Shown piece by piece: positions 32,383 to 41,672 of a DNA stretch of 46,196 nt; position 1 is the stretch's first letter; every line of letters begins with the position of its first letter. Made by a program: the position numbers and the translations under genes. The notes under the pieces are model-generated. The model did not search any database and was not told where the DNA came from. It saw only the letters and a list, made by a program, of their open reading frames with translations. This DNA comes from SAR202 cluster bacterium bin87 (lineage in GTDB: Bacteria > Chloroflexota > Dehalococcoidia > Lucifugimonadales > UBA3495): NCBI GenBank assembly GCA_002238825.1, contig MPNC01000020.1, positions 1 to 46,196 of the forward strand. The letters are read 5' to 3'.

Positions 32383-35300
32383 ATGGCAGATAGGAAGCTT
32401 GTTCAGGCCGTCGAGGCCTACTTCGTGGATCTGCGTATGGTGCGAGCAACGGGCGGTGCTACGGATGAGCGTTCCCTCTACGTGCCGCTGGCCAACCTGC
32501 TGAACGCCGTTGGCGGCACGCTGAGGCCCAAGGTGTTCTGCGTGCAGGAGCTGGCCGACCAGGGCTCTGGTCATCCGGACTTCGGCCTTTACTCGACCCG
32601 GCAGGTTCAGAAGGGAAGGCCGAAGACCGGACAGAAACCGGAGCGTGGCGTGGTTGAGGTCAAGCCGGTGGGCGATGACGCGTGGATCACCGCAGGCAGC
32701 GACCAGGTAAGCCGCTACTGGGATGGGTACCGGCGGGTGCTGGTCACCAACGCCAGGGACTTTGTGCTGATGGGCGAGGACGCTGCCGGCCAACCGGTGC
32801 GCCTGGAGACATTCCGAATAGCGGGTTCCGAGGCAGAGTTTTACGGACGATTGGAGAAGCCGCGGGCTTTCGCCAACGAGGTCGGCGCCGGATTGGGCGA
32901 GTACCTGGGCCGGGTGCTGTCCCACTCCGCCTCATTGACCGAGCCCAAGGATCTGGCCTGGTTGTTGGCGTCCTACGCACGGGATGGCCTGGCTCGTGTC
33001 GAAGCGGCCGGCGACACAGCGTCCCTCGACGCCGTGCGCTCTGCCTTGGAGGAATCCCTGGGAGTGCGTTTCGAGGGGGACAGGGGCGCTGACTTTTTCC
33101 GGTCCACCCTGGTGCAGACCCTCTTCTATGGGATCTTCTCCGCGTGGGTGCTCTGGGCACGGCAAGGATTGTCTCCGAACGGCTCGTTCGACTGGCGCAC
33201 CGCGGTTTGGCACCTGAGAGCGCCGTTATTGCGGGCGCTCTTTCAACAACTGTCCGACCCGGGACGGTTGCAGCCTCTGGGGTTGGTCGAGGTCTTGGAC
33301 TGGACGGCGGCCGCGTTGAACCGTGTAGACCGGGAGGCTTTTTTCGCCAGGTTCGACGAGGGCGAAGCCGTGCCCTATTTCTACGAGCCATTCCTCCAGG
33401 CCTTCGATCCCGAACTCCGCAAGCAGCTGGGCGTGTGGTACACCCCCACCGAGGTCGTCCGTTACATGGTGGCCCGCGTGGATCGTGCCCTCAAGGATGA
33501 CCTGGGCATCACTGATGGTCTGGCTGCCGAGAACGTGTATGTGCTGGATCCCTGCTGCGGAACCGGCGCGTACCTGGGCGAGGTGTTGCGCCGGATCTTC
33601 TCGAACTTGGAGGACAGCGGACTGGGCGCGTTGGTCGGCGCACGGGTGAAGCAAGCCGCCACTCAGCGAGTATTCGGCTTCGAGATCATGCCCGCGCCCT
33701 ACGTGGTCGCGCACCTGCAGGTCGGCCTCACCATGCAGGACTTGGACGCGCCCCTGTCCGATGACGGCAGCGAGAGGGCCGGCGTCTTCCTGACCAACGC
33801 CCTTACTGGATGGGAGCCCAGCGTGCAGAAACCGCTGCCCTTCCCAGAGCTGGAGCAGGAACGCGAACGCGCTGATCGGGTGAAACAGGACACGCCGGTG
33901 CTGGTCATCCTGGGCAACCCGCCCTACAACGGCTTCGCCGGCCTGGCCGTGGACGAGGAACGGGAACTGTCCGAGGCTTACCGCACCACGAAACAGGTGC
34001 GTCATCCCGAGGGCCAGGGCTTGAACGATCTATACGTGAGGTTCTTCCGCATGGCGGAGCGGCGTATTGCCGAGAAGACCGGCCAGGGCGTGGTGTGCTT
34101 CATCTCCAACTATTCATGGCTGGACGGGCTGTCATTCACCGGGATGCGGGAGCGCTACCTTGAGGCCTTTGACGCCATCCGCATCGACTGTCTCAACGGC
34201 GACAAGTACAAGACCGGCAAGACGACGCCGGATGGTGCGCCCGACCCCAGCATATTCTCCACGCCCGAAGATCCGGTGGGGATCCAGGTGGGCACCGCGA
34301 TCGCCACGCTGGTGCGCAAGGCAGACCACGCGGCGGCGCAGTCGGTTGGTTTCCGCCACCTGTGGGGACAGTCCAAGCACGGCGAGCTGGTGGAAACGGC
34401 GGAAAGTGCGGCGGATGATTTGTACGGCGGGGTCGCGCCGTTGCTGTCGCTGGGATTGCCTTTCGCTGATCTGGCGGTGAGCGACGGCTGGGAGGACTGG
34501 CCCTCGCTGCCGGATCTGTTCCCGACTTCGTTCTCAGGTGTAAAAACCGCGCGAGATGCCTTCTTGGTTGATATCGACGCTGATCGTCTCAAGGCCCGCA
34601 TCGCTGACTATTTCAACAAGGATTTGAGCAATGAAGAAATAGGGCGGAGATATCCGGTTTCAATGAAAACCTCTCCACGCTTTGATCCGATTGAGGTACG
34701 TGCAAATCTGCTGAAGCGTTCGGAATTGATCGAGGGTGGGTTCCTTCAGTATGCCTACCGACCGTTTGATGATCGTTGGCTTTACTGGGAAGCCGACACG
34801 AAACTTCTTGACGAGAAGCGTGCCGATTACCGGAGGCATATTTTTCCAGGCAATCTGTGGTTTTCATCGTCGAACCGAATCAGAAAAGGTGAAACTGAGC
34901 CACAGACCGCTTTTACCCGACACATAGCGTCTTATCATCTGATCGAAAGGGTTGCCAATTGGTTCCCGGCGTGGCTGAGAGACGACGGCATTGCTCTCGG
35001 TGGCACTGCGGAATACCGACCCAACCTCTCGCTATCAGCACAGCAGTACCTGGATCGTCTGGGCCTCGGAGTTGAGGATCTGTTCCACCACGTCATCGCC
35101 ACGCTGCACGACCCAGCCTACCGGACGGCCAACGCCGGCGCACTGCGGATGGAGTGGCCGCGCATCCCGCTGCCCGGCTGGCCCGATGGCAATGCCCAGG
35201 GCGCGGCGGATGCGCTGATCATGTCGGCGGCCCGAGGCCGCGAGCTTGCGGCGCTGCTGGACTCCGACGCGGCCGTCGCCGGCGTGACCACCGGAGCGCT

Positions 35301-36054
35301 GCGGCCGGAGCTGGCATCCATCGCCGTGCCCGCCACCACCGACGGCGGCAACATGGCCGACGAGGACTTCACGGTATCCGCCGGCTGGGGCCACTTCGGC
35401 ACGGGCGAGGCCGTCATGCCCGGCCAGGGGCGGGTGGTGCAGCGCGATTACACCGCCGCCGAGCTGGCCGGCGCCATCCCCGATTCTGACCAGGTCTGGG
35501 GCGACACCACCTTCGACGTGTACCTGAACGAACGCGCCTACTGGCGCAACGTGCCCGCCGCCGTCTGGAACTACCAGCTCGGCGGCTATCAGGTTCTCAA
35601 GAAATGGCTGTCCTACCGGGAGAGCAAGGTGCTGGGTCGCCCGCTGCAACCGGAGGAAGTGCAGCACTTCACCGACACGGCGCGGCGGATCGGCGCAATC
35701 CTGCACCACCAGCAACCGCACGTCCGCAAGCTTGGTTACGGCCAATATGACCACGAACTGGAGCCCGCAGACCACGAACGATTCCAAGAACTGGCCGACC
35801 AGTGGGAAGAGGAAACTTTCTTCCTGTCCAGATCGGATCATGCCATTGCACACCCAGTTCACCAAGAAATCATCAGCTTGGGCCAACCAGTCGTGCCGCT
35901 TATCCTTGAGAGGATGCGTTCGCAAGGCGGCCACTGGTTTGAAGCGCTACAACAGATAACGGGAGAAGATCCGGTATCGCCAGCCGACTATGGCAACATT
36001 GCAGCGATGCAGAGTTCGTGGCTGCAATGGGGCGAAGACCATGGCTACGCCTAG
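32383..36054 (+). CDS. Type IIG/ISP-like restriction-modification enzyme (nuclease + N6-adenine methylase + specificity domain)
   Basis: A 1223-residue single-chain enzyme. The N-terminal nuclease site reads HPDFGLY (D66) ... GVVEVKP (E92-x-K94). A helical connector follows. The N6-adenine methylase has motif I LDPCCGTGAYLGEV near residue 388 and motif IV LGNPPYNGF near 510, and a C-terminal 600-residue portion is typical of ISP-type specificity regions (YRPFDDRWLYWE, SYRESKVLGRP, then YQVLKKWLSY). No helicase domain is present, unlike LlaGI/LlaBIII. Such enzymes modify their own recognition site and cleave unmodified DNA. The gene lies 10 bp behind AbiEii. The sequence after about residue 1140 (QWEEETFFLSRSDHAI...) is less typical and may be an added C-terminal extension. 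Confidence 0.85.
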   Translation: MADRKLVQAVEAYFVDLRMVRATGGATDERSLYVPLANLLNAVGGTLRPKVFCVQELADQGSGHPDFGLYSTRQVQKGRPKTGQKPERGVVEVKPVGDDAWITAGSDQVSRYWDGYRRVLVTNARDFVLMGEDAAGQPVRLETFRIAGSEAEFYGRLEKPRAFANEVGAGLGEYLGRVLSHSASLTEPKDLAWLLASYARDGLARVEAAGDTASLDAVRSALEESLGVRFEGDRGADFFRSTLVQTLFYGIFSAWVLWARQGLSPNGSFDWRTAVWHLRAPLLRALFQQLSDPGRLQPLGLVEVLDWTAAALNRVDREAFFARFDEGEAVPYFYEPFLQAFDPELRKQLGVWYTPTEVVRYMVARVDRALKDDLGITDGLAAENVYVLDPCCGTGAYLGEVLRRIFSNLEDSGLGALVGARVKQAATQRVFGFEIMPAPYVVAHLQVGLTMQDLDAPLSDDGSERAGVFLTNALTGWEPSVQKPLPFPELEQERERADRVKQDTPVLVILGNPPYNGFAGLAVDEERELSEAYRTTKQVRHPEGQGLNDLYVRFFRMAERRIAEKTGQGVVCFISNYSWLDGLSFTGMRERYLEAFDAIRIDCLNGDKYKTGKTTPDGAPDPSIFSTPEDPVGIQVGTAIATLVRKADHAAAQSVGFRHLWGQSKHGELVETAESAADDLYGGVAPLLSLGLPFADLAVSDGWEDWPSLPDLFPTSFSGVKTARDAFLVDIDADRLKARIADYFNKDLSNEEIGRRYPVSMKTSPRFDPIEVRANLLKRSELIEGGFLQYAYRPFDDRWLYWEADTKLLDEKRADYRRHIFPGNLWFSSSNRIRKGETEPQTAFTRHIASYHLIERVANWFPAWLRDDGIALGGTAEYRPNLSLSAQQYLDRLGLGVEDLFHHVIATLHDPAYRTANAGALRMEWPRIPLPGWPDGNAQGAADALIMSAARGRELAALLDSDAAVAGVTTGALRPELASIAVPATTDGGNMADEDFTVSAGWGHFGTGEAVMPGQGRVVQRDYTAAELAGAIPDSDQVWGDTTFDVYLNERAYWRNVPAAVWNYQLGGYQVLKKWLSYRESKVLGRPLQPEEVQHFTDTARRIGAILHHQQPHVRKLGYGQYDHELEPADHERFQELADQWEEETFFLSRSDHAIAHPVHQEIISLGQPVVPLILERMRSQGGHWFEALQQITGEDPVSPADYGNIAAMQSSWLQWGEDHGYA

Positions 36055-36517
36055 GTGGATGACATGGCTGAATATCTCATTCCCCAACCTTCGCAACGAA
36101 GGGTTTACAGTAATAGATCCGCCGTCAGACCGCTACAACTGCATTGCGTACGCCGCCGGGGATACCAGCCAGTGGTGGGATCATACACCTCGCCGCTACT
36201 GGCCATCCTGGGCAATGAGGTCAGCGCAAATTGAAAGCCTGCAAGAAGTTTTCGCCGGATTGGGATTCGGCGAATGTCACGACGGCAGTTTGGAAGCCGG
36301 CTACGAAAAGGTCGCGCTCTACGAGGATGACGGAGAATATCAGCACGCGAGCATTCAAATGCCCAACGGAGCGTGGCGCAGCAAAATGGGCCCAGGGCCA
36401 GTGATCGAGCACCGTAGTCCGGGTTCACTATCTGGTGGACCGTACGGCAATGCGACCATCCACATGAGAAGGGCCGCGAATGCAACCCCTAACCGAATAT
36501 CCGGGGCCACCCGTTGA
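36041..36517 (+). CDS. DUF7689-type protein
   Basis: The 158-residue protein has a conserved core: PSDRYNCIAYAAGDTSQWW, then YWPSWAMRS, LGFGECHDGSLEAGYEKVALYED, HASIQMPNGAWRSKMG, VIEHRSPGSLSGGPYG. This fits the DUF7689 family, seen next to restriction and defence genes. The C(x)IAYAAGD and H(A/S) motifs look like a cysteine-histidine hydrolase-like pair, but the chemistry is not established. The start overlaps the restriction-modification stop by 14 bp; an internal ATG at 36059 is possible. Confidence 0.65.
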   Translation: MATPRWMTWLNISFPNLRNEGFTVIDPPSDRYNCIAYAAGDTSQWWDHTPRRYWPSWAMRSAQIESLQEVFAGLGFGECHDGSLEAGYEKVALYEDDGEYQHASIQMPNGAWRSKMGPGPVIEHRSPGSLSGGPYGNATIHMRRAANATPNRISGATR

Positions 36518-36744
36518 AAATCGGTGGCGTTGACTTCTCCGAACCACTACTGAACGCCCTACGCGACGGGCGTTTGGTGGTGTCTGCCGGCGCCGGCGTT
36601 TCGATGGGACCACCGGCCCGACTACCCGACCTTCCGCCGGCACTTTCCCTCAGACCATGGAAGAAAGCCCGGAGAATCACCGTGTGCTACAATCCGCTCA
36701 CGCCATCGCGTCGAACACGGATTACCAACGGGAGGCGAGACTAG
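36514..36744 (+). pseudogene. Truncated SIR2-like protein
   Basis: From TTG 36514, overlapping the previous stop as TTGA, the frame reads KIGGVDFSEPLLNALRDGRL, then VVSAGAGVSMGPPARLPD. That is the N-terminal strand and GAGVS NAD-binding loop of SIR2 domains found in anti-phage effectors. The next expected helix (PDF..LA..) is missing, and the sequence becomes non-homologous after about residue 40. It is a fragment left by deletion; no complete SIR2 remains in the window. Confidence 0.6.
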
Positions 36745-37155
36745 ATGCAGAGTCCAACGCTCCTCAACCCTCATTCCCACGTCAATCTTCCAATCGCCGA
36801 CCTCCGTGCCATCACGCAACAGCTGGAAGACCTGAAACGAGTCGGCCCCGAATGGGATGGCCCCGGCACCATCACGCCAGGCCCCGTAGTCGTTGACCGC
36901 ACCGCCGCCTGGCTCACGAAATACTGGCGCACCGAGTTGGGCACCCCCGACATCTGCCCTACCGCTGGCGGCGGCGTCAGCATCAGTTGGGAGTGGAACG
37001 CCATCGAGCACAGCATCGACGTGCGCTCCGACGGCTCCAGCATGGAATGGTGCCAATACAATCCTCGTACCCTGCAGACCATTGAGACCGAGATCGGGAT
37101 GGACCACCAGGGATGGGACACCATACTGACCGGCCTCAACCAATCAGCGGTATGA
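36745..37155 (+). CDS. Hypothetical protein, first of a coupled pair
   Basis: 136 residues with GGAGGCGA before ATG. The pattern LKRVGPEWDGPGTITPGPVVV ... DICPTAGGGVSISWEW matches a recurring class of small proteins with an N-(W)DG-x-G start and a G-G-V-x-I-x-W beta strand, often found in defence islands and toxin-antitoxin loci. No biochemical role known to me. Its stop overlaps the next start as ATGA. Confidence 0.6.
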   Translation: MQSPTLLNPHSHVNLPIADLRAITQQLEDLKRVGPEWDGPGTITPGPVVVDRTAAWLTKYWRTELGTPDICPTAGGGVSISWEWNAIEHSIDVRSDGSSMEWCQYNPRTLQTIETEIGMDHQGWDTILTGLNQSAV

Positions 37156-37577
37156 GGACCCAACCAGAGACACCCCAACAAACAGACCAGAACATCATCC
37201 TGCTCCGGCAGGCCAACCCTCTAGTCGTGAGGAACGGCAAGGCCCAGAAGGGTCTCTTCCGCATCGACACTGACCCGGAAACCGGCGAACGCGCTATTTC
37301 GGTAGAAATGGCCAGCCCCGACTACTCGGCCCAGGACGCTTACGAACGGCACGACGGCGGACACCCGCCGACCATCGGAACAATCGGCATCTCGATGGAC
37401 GAGATAATCCGGTTGAACCTTCAGGCCAGGCCGGACCCACTGCCCGAGAACCCCCACCACTGGCTGTTGGTACTCCCGGATGGAGCCAGCAACAACAGCG
37501 TCCAGAACCCGCTGAAGACCTTCGCCGTCAGCCGCGGCTGGCTGTACGCGCCACCGGGAACTCCGCCGCTACGGTAG
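37152..37577 (+). CDS. Hypothetical protein, second of the coupled pair
   Basis: 141 residues starting at ATGA overlap with the previous gene. The core HWLLVLPDGASNNSVQNPLKTFAVSRGWLY and the segment ISVEMASPDYSAQDAYERHDGGHPPTIGTIGIS look like a compact alpha/beta fold. The overlap and shared orphan status suggest that the two proteins act together. No family named. Confidence 0.55.
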   Translation: MRTQPETPQQTDQNIILLRQANPLVVRNGKAQKGLFRIDTDPETGERAISVEMASPDYSAQDAYERHDGGHPPTIGTIGISMDEIIRLNLQARPDPLPENPHHWLLVLPDGASNNSVQNPLKTFAVSRGWLYAPPGTPPLR

Positions 37578-37765
37578 CCGGCGATCTGTCCACCGTCGTT
37601 GAAAACGAGATCTCCGCCTTGCGCAGCCTCAACTTGGACGGCCGTGAGCTGGTGCTACGCTTGGAGCTATTGCAAGAGCGTTACCGGTTGAACTCGGAGA
37701 GGCAGAGCGAAGCCTCCGTTGATTCCTTCGCTACGCGCATCATTTGCTCCGACGGCTTGCTATGA
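37574..37765 (+). pseudogene. Orphan coding-like fragment
   Basis: An uninterrupted frame reads VAGDLSTVVENEISALRSLN, then LDGRELVLRLELLQERYRLN, and ends at TGA 37763-37765. It looks like protein but has no start codon with a ribosome-binding site. It may be a remnant of a third gene of the preceding pair or a relic of the methylase fragment downstream. Confidence 0.3.
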
Positions 37766-37799
37766 AACGTCCACGCTGAACAGACCTGAAAACGGGGCC

Positions 37800-38133
37800 A
37801 TTATTCGATTCTCTCATACCCCATTTCAAAATGAGTCACTACCGTACGGAGCGAGAGATTTCCACAAGCACGGATGGAAGCTGCCCATCCCTCGCTACGA
37901 CACCAATGACCCGCTGCAAGTTCGGCTCAGTGAACTGGGAGCAATCGCAGAGCAGGAATGCAATACCTTGATCGCCGAAAGCGACGTCCGCGACAATCCA
38001 GCCGGCGACGCCCAATCCCGAGCTGCGCCACGAGTGGCAACCCAACAGCGAAACCGCCCAAGCCATTGAGGTAACCGTGGCTCAACTGCTCAGCGACCCA
38101 GCCCAAGCCGCATTAGCAGAGCGGCAGATAAAT
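37800..38133 (+). pseudogene. C-terminal remnant of a DNA methylase/restriction enzyme, frameshifted
   Basis: One frame gives FHKHGWKLPIPRYDTNDPLQ, then VRLSELGAIAEQECN. After a shift near 38000 another frame gives PNPELRHEWQPNSETAQAIE and LLSDPAQAALAERQI. Together these match the end of N6-adenine methylase-type restriction enzymes, as I remember it. No methylase motifs remain. Confidence 0.5.
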
Positions 38134-38773
38134 GGCAGATGACACAAATGAAGGCCATCTGGGAGAAGGTTCGTTGCGCCGCAAAATCAGCGAACAAGAA
38201 TTCGCCGCACAGGAAAGCAAGCCGAACGGTGGCATGGCCCAACCTGATGCCGCAACGCCACGTAATGGAGAGTTGAATATGATCCAAGGCCTGCCGGGAT
38301 TCCGCGAAGTCCCCCAAAACTATAACGTGGAAGACCTCATCACCGCGTTCAGCCAAAACGACCAAGAATTAGCGAAATTGCGTTCAGCAGACATCCTGCT
38401 GCTGCCAGAGCGGTTCCAATTCGCGGATGGAATGTTCGCGGGAGAATACTACCCCGATAGCACCGACACTTTCCTCCAATTCCTGGAGTCAGAGAAAGAA
38501 ACGAGTAACGGCATATTAGCCCGTGCGTCCGACGACGAGACGTTCATGCGCAGAAGCGATGAAGTATGGCTAGCAGCCATCAAGGTTGCCTTGCCGGCAC
38601 TGATACCGAAAGTGGTGGACCTCGTGCGGCGCTATCTGCTGAAGCAGGGAAAGCAACAGAACGATGTGGTGCATTTGAAAATGGTTGTTGGCGACAAGCA
38701 ACTTGAGTACGATGGGCTGGTCAAGAACCTGCATACTGTAGTCGAAGAAACGAAACACCTATGGGACAAATAG
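38132..38773 (+). CDS. Hypothetical protein A of a SEC-C module
   Basis: A 213-residue protein; an internal ATG at 38279 preceded by GGAGAG 7 bp upstream is a strong alternative start giving 165 residues. The core (MIQGLPGFREVPQNYNVEDLITAF ... LLLPERFQFADGMF) leads to helices LPALIPKVVDLVRRYLLKQG and a C-terminal VVGDKQLEYDGLVKNLHTVVEE strand-helix. No domain recognised. It overlaps the following SEC-C gene by 13 bp, so the two are coupled. Confidence 0.6.
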   Translation: MADDTNEGHLGEGSLRRKISEQEFAAQESKPNGGMAQPDAATPRNGELNMIQGLPGFREVPQNYNVEDLITAFSQNDQELAKLRSADILLLPERFQFADGMFAGEYYPDSTDTFLQFLESEKETSNGILARASDDETFMRRSDEVWLAAIKVALPALIPKVVDLVRRYLLKQGKQQNDVVHLKMVVGDKQLEYDGLVKNLHTVVEETKHLWDK

Positions 38774-39666
38774 AACCGTCGGACGCGGAACGCTATCCGC
38801 ACTTGCTACTCGCGGTCAAGGAAATCGCGCGATTCCGCGAATTGCCAGATTTGCCGCGACACTTGGACAACCTCGCAGAACGGAAAGAGCACGCAGTAAA
38901 AACGCAAGGGGATGAACCCCAAGCCAAGACCATTTGGTGCTTGGAACGCTTGGTGTCCGTGCACACTGAATTCGTGTCGGCTCACAACTCCATGCGATCA
39001 GGCGATGTAGTGGACGCATTCGACAAGATAGAGCGCATCCTAACCGACATCCATCTCATCCGTGGGCACCTGAACGACGCCAGCGGAAAGTTTGGACTGG
39101 ACCTGATCCAAAACATAGCGTGGAACTGGGTCACGTTACTCGACCCGCCTTACGGAATTAGCCATGGGTCAATCATAAAAAGAGCGTATTGTTCGATCTG
39201 CCAGACCAAGGTTGGAATACGGTGGCCATGTGGCCACATCAAAGGCGAAATCTACGGTGGACAACTCTGTTTCCGTGTCATCAAGGAAGCAGAGGTAATT
39301 GAAATTTCCCCCACCGACCGACCAGGGTCATTACTATTGATCAACCACAGAAGACGGATGCTGATCAGAGCTGGCATGTTCATGGAATTGGCTGACAAAC
39401 TACTGTCGCCATATACGTTCTGGTTCCCAGAATCTATCACAGACCTCAAACAACACCCAAAATACCGAGATGTAGGGCGTAACGCAAAATGTCCTTGCGA
39501 TTCGGGAAAGAAACGCAAGCGGTGTTGCACCGATGGAAATCTCAAAATTAAGCACTGGGACATCTACATCATCAACGATCATACTAAACGCCCAATACAC
39601 GCCATCAAACGGCAGCCGCAAGATGCTCCGCACGCTGAAATTCGCTCTGCGCTACCAACCAGTTAA
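38761..39666 (+). CDS. SEC-C zinc-motif protein B of the module
   Basis: A 301-residue protein with a helical N-terminal half. A central zinc-ribbon-like CSICQTKVGIRWPCGH follows, and at about 237-256 a SEC-C motif, DVGRNAKCPCDSGKKRKRCC, similar to the zinc-binding tail of SecA. SEC-C motifs bind zinc and often mediate protein contacts in otherwise unknown proteins. The gene ends one base before the IS1380 remnant; the final residues may be native or shortened by that insertion. Coupled with the 213-residue protein upstream. Confidence 0.6.
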   Translation: MGQIEPSDAERYPHLLLAVKEIARFRELPDLPRHLDNLAERKEHAVKTQGDEPQAKTIWCLERLVSVHTEFVSAHNSMRSGDVVDAFDKIERILTDIHLIRGHLNDASGKFGLDLIQNIAWNWVTLLDPPYGISHGSIIKRAYCSICQTKVGIRWPCGHIKGEIYGGQLCFRVIKEAEVIEISPTDRPGSLLLINHRRRMLIRAGMFMELADKLLSPYTFWFPESITDLKQHPKYRDVGRNAKCPCDSGKKRKRCCTDGNLKIKHWDIYIINDHTKRPIHAIKRQPQDAPHAEIRSALPTS

Positions 39667-39786
39667 CCCCAATCCACCGAAGAGGTGATTGTCGAGGGGT
39701 GCTGAGAGGGTAAGAAAGTGCTCCCGGCTTCGGGGATAATGGTTTGTGAAATAGCAAACCGCCCTGAAACAAGGAGCACCCAACGG

Positions 39787-40222
39787 ATGCTATCACGCAA
39801 CGACCCCGACCGCATCCAAGTCGCCTTTAATGACCACCGCCTGGTAGTTGATGCTGGTCTGATCCTTCCAGTCACGTTGGCCCACCGCGTGGGATTGTGC
39901 GAGCTGGTGGGCAACCATGTTGACCTGGGAGATGCGCCGGGTCGAGCCAATGCTGGAGACAAACTGCTGACGTTGGCGGCGTCGGCATTGGCCGAAGGTG
40001 ACTGCATCGACGATGCCGATGCGCTACGCGCTGGAGGAACCGAGCAGGCGCTGGGCTGCGTGGTCAAGGCGCCATCCACCTTGGGAACCTTCCTGAGGAG
40101 TTTCCGGTGGGGCCACGTCCGGCAACTGGATCGGGTGAGCCGGGAGTTTCTGGCCCGAGCGTGGTCGGCTGGCGCCGGACCGGGCGATGATCCGTTGACC
40201 ATCGACCTTGATTCCACGCTAG
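39787..40222 (+). pseudogene. IS1380-family transposase, 3' part lost at an IS701-like insertion
   Basis: ATG 39787 is preceded by AAGGAGC. The N-terminal half is typical: LAHRVGLCELVGNHVDLGDA, GDKLLTLAASALAEGDCIDD, GTFLRSFRWGHVRQLDRVSR and LTIDLDST, in which D is the first catalytic aspartate. After DST the frame runs into the left end of an IS701-like element. The rest of this transposase is not found on the other side, so the junction is not a clean insertion. Confidence 0.8.
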
Positions 40223-41672
40223 ACTTTCCGCATTTCAAGCGGCGTAAGCGAGGGAATCCACAAGTCGGTGGTACAGAGCCACCGGGAGTTCCTGCGTGTC
40301 GGAGTTGCCGGACGACAGTGAGAAACCTTCTGACGCCAGCCACAGGTGCCGACGCACCAGGGCGATGGCGTCTACGAAGGTCGGCGACGGTTTGTCGTAC
40401 CAGGCCGCAGTGCGTTGGGTGATGGGATGACGTTGCTGCAAGGCGTGGGCGGCCAGGGTGGTCCAGGAGAAGAGGCCCAGCAGGGCAGGGGTGGTGCGGG
40501 CGATGGCCAGGTCCGACCACTGGCGCTGGGTCTCGACGCCCAGGTGGGTCCTGACCTCCTGAAAGGTGACTTCCAGTTGCCAGCGCAGGACAAACCACTG
40601 GAGGATCTGGATCGGGTCCGCCGCCGGATCGGTGCAAAGCAGGGCCTGGGGGTCGAAGGCGCCCTGGGGGTCTCGGATCAGCACCCAGCGCAGGAGTACC
40701 GGCGGCTTGCTGGAGCGGTACCACACCGCCGTCTGGGAGGTGAGTTCCACGATGCGGGTGGTGCCGTCATACCAGTCCACCGACACGCTGTCCCAGATTA
40801 CGTCGGCGTGATCAAGGAGCGTTTTCAGCGGTGGTCGCCGCGGGCCTTTCAGTGGTGTCCGGCCGTTCTGACCCGGCTGACGAGCTGGCGCTGGCGCATA
40901 CAGGGCGGCGTCCAGGCGCAGTCTCGCGATCAGGGTAACGGGTTCACGGAGGGACTGGCAGCAGTGGAGCAAATCCAGCACGGCGTAGCTGTTGTCCCCC
41001 ACCAACACCAGGGGACGTTCGGGCAGCCAGCGACGCAGTTGCATGACCATCTGTCTCGCCCAGTCGGTGATCTTCTTGTGCCGGCGTCCTTGTTGCTGAT
41101 GGTACCGGGACGAGGGCGCCAGCACGGTGAGCACCGGCAGCGCCCAATGGCGACCGGCCCAGGGGACGTGTCCCAGCCACATCAGGGAGATCCAGCGCAA
41201 CCCACTGGCTTTGACCAGTTGGCTCCGGCTGGAACGCACCGGGTCGCGATAGATGGCCCGCGCCCTGATCTTGGCCCCACGACGTCGTTCCAGGGTCTCG
41301 TCAATGCCGAAGATCAACGGACCGTCGCCGCGGTCCAGGTGTTGGAGCAGCAGTACCAACAGGACGCGGGCGGCCTCCCGAGATGACCACACCGCCCGAT
41401 TGAGCACCTCGTGGTAGCGGGCGTAGTCGCGCTGGTCGCTGCGTCCCATGACGCGCAGCGCTGCTGCCACGGTGCGCTGGCCCGGGGTGAGGATCGTGCC
41501 CACCAGCAGCAGTTGTGCTTTCCGCCAAGTCGGGTTGGTGAACAGCGTGGCGAAGGGAAGGAGAACGGCTACAATGGCATCGGGCAGGGTGAGCATGGCT
41601 GGACCTTTAGTCAGATTTGGGTCAGGCTAGCTTACCCTGCCTTTATACTTTTTCTAAATTTTGCGTAAAGCC
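40223..41672 (-). mobile_element. IS701-like insertion sequence
   Basis: Related termini ACTTTCCGCA at the left (40223) and GCTTTACGCA at the right (reverse strand, to 41672) enclose one transposase gene. The left flank is CTAG, matching the YTAR target of IS701, but the right flank is unrelated (CCAG). The element therefore lacks a matching target duplication and marks a rearranged junction. Confidence 0.6.
40235..41596 (-). CDS. IS701-family DDE transposase
   Basis: A full-length 453-residue DDE enzyme: helical N-terminus, then PLIFGIDETLERRRGAKI with the first aspartate, RPLVLVGDNSYAVLDLL with the second, and a C-terminal WQLEVTFQEVRTHLGVE block with the catalytic glutamate. The spacing suits IS701/IS4-like elements. 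The gene fills almost the whole element, as usual. No frameshift seen; it may be active. Antiparallel to the interrupted IS1380 transposase and to the ankyrin remnant. Confidence 0.9.
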   Translation of the reverse strand: MLTLPDAIVAVLLPFATLFTNPTWRKAQLLLVGTILTPGQRTVAAALRVMGRSDQRDYARYHEVLNRAVWSSREAARVLLVLLLQHLDRGDGPLIFGIDETLERRRGAKIRARAIYRDPVRSSRSQLVKASGLRWISLMWLGHVPWAGRHWALPVLTVLAPSSRYHQQQGRRHKKITDWARQMVMQLRRWLPERPLVLVGDNSYAVLDLLHCCQSLREPVTLIARLRLDAALYAPAPARQPGQNGRTPLKGPRRPPLKTLLDHADVIWDSVSVDWYDGTTRIVELTSQTAVWYRSSKPPVLLRWVLIRDPQGAFDPQALLCTDPAADPIQILQWFVLRWQLEVTFQEVRTHLGVETQRQWSDLAIARTTPALLGLFSWTTLAAHALQQRHPITQRTAAWYDKPSPTFVDAIALVRRHLWLASEGFSLSSGNSDTQELPVALYHRLVDSLAYAA

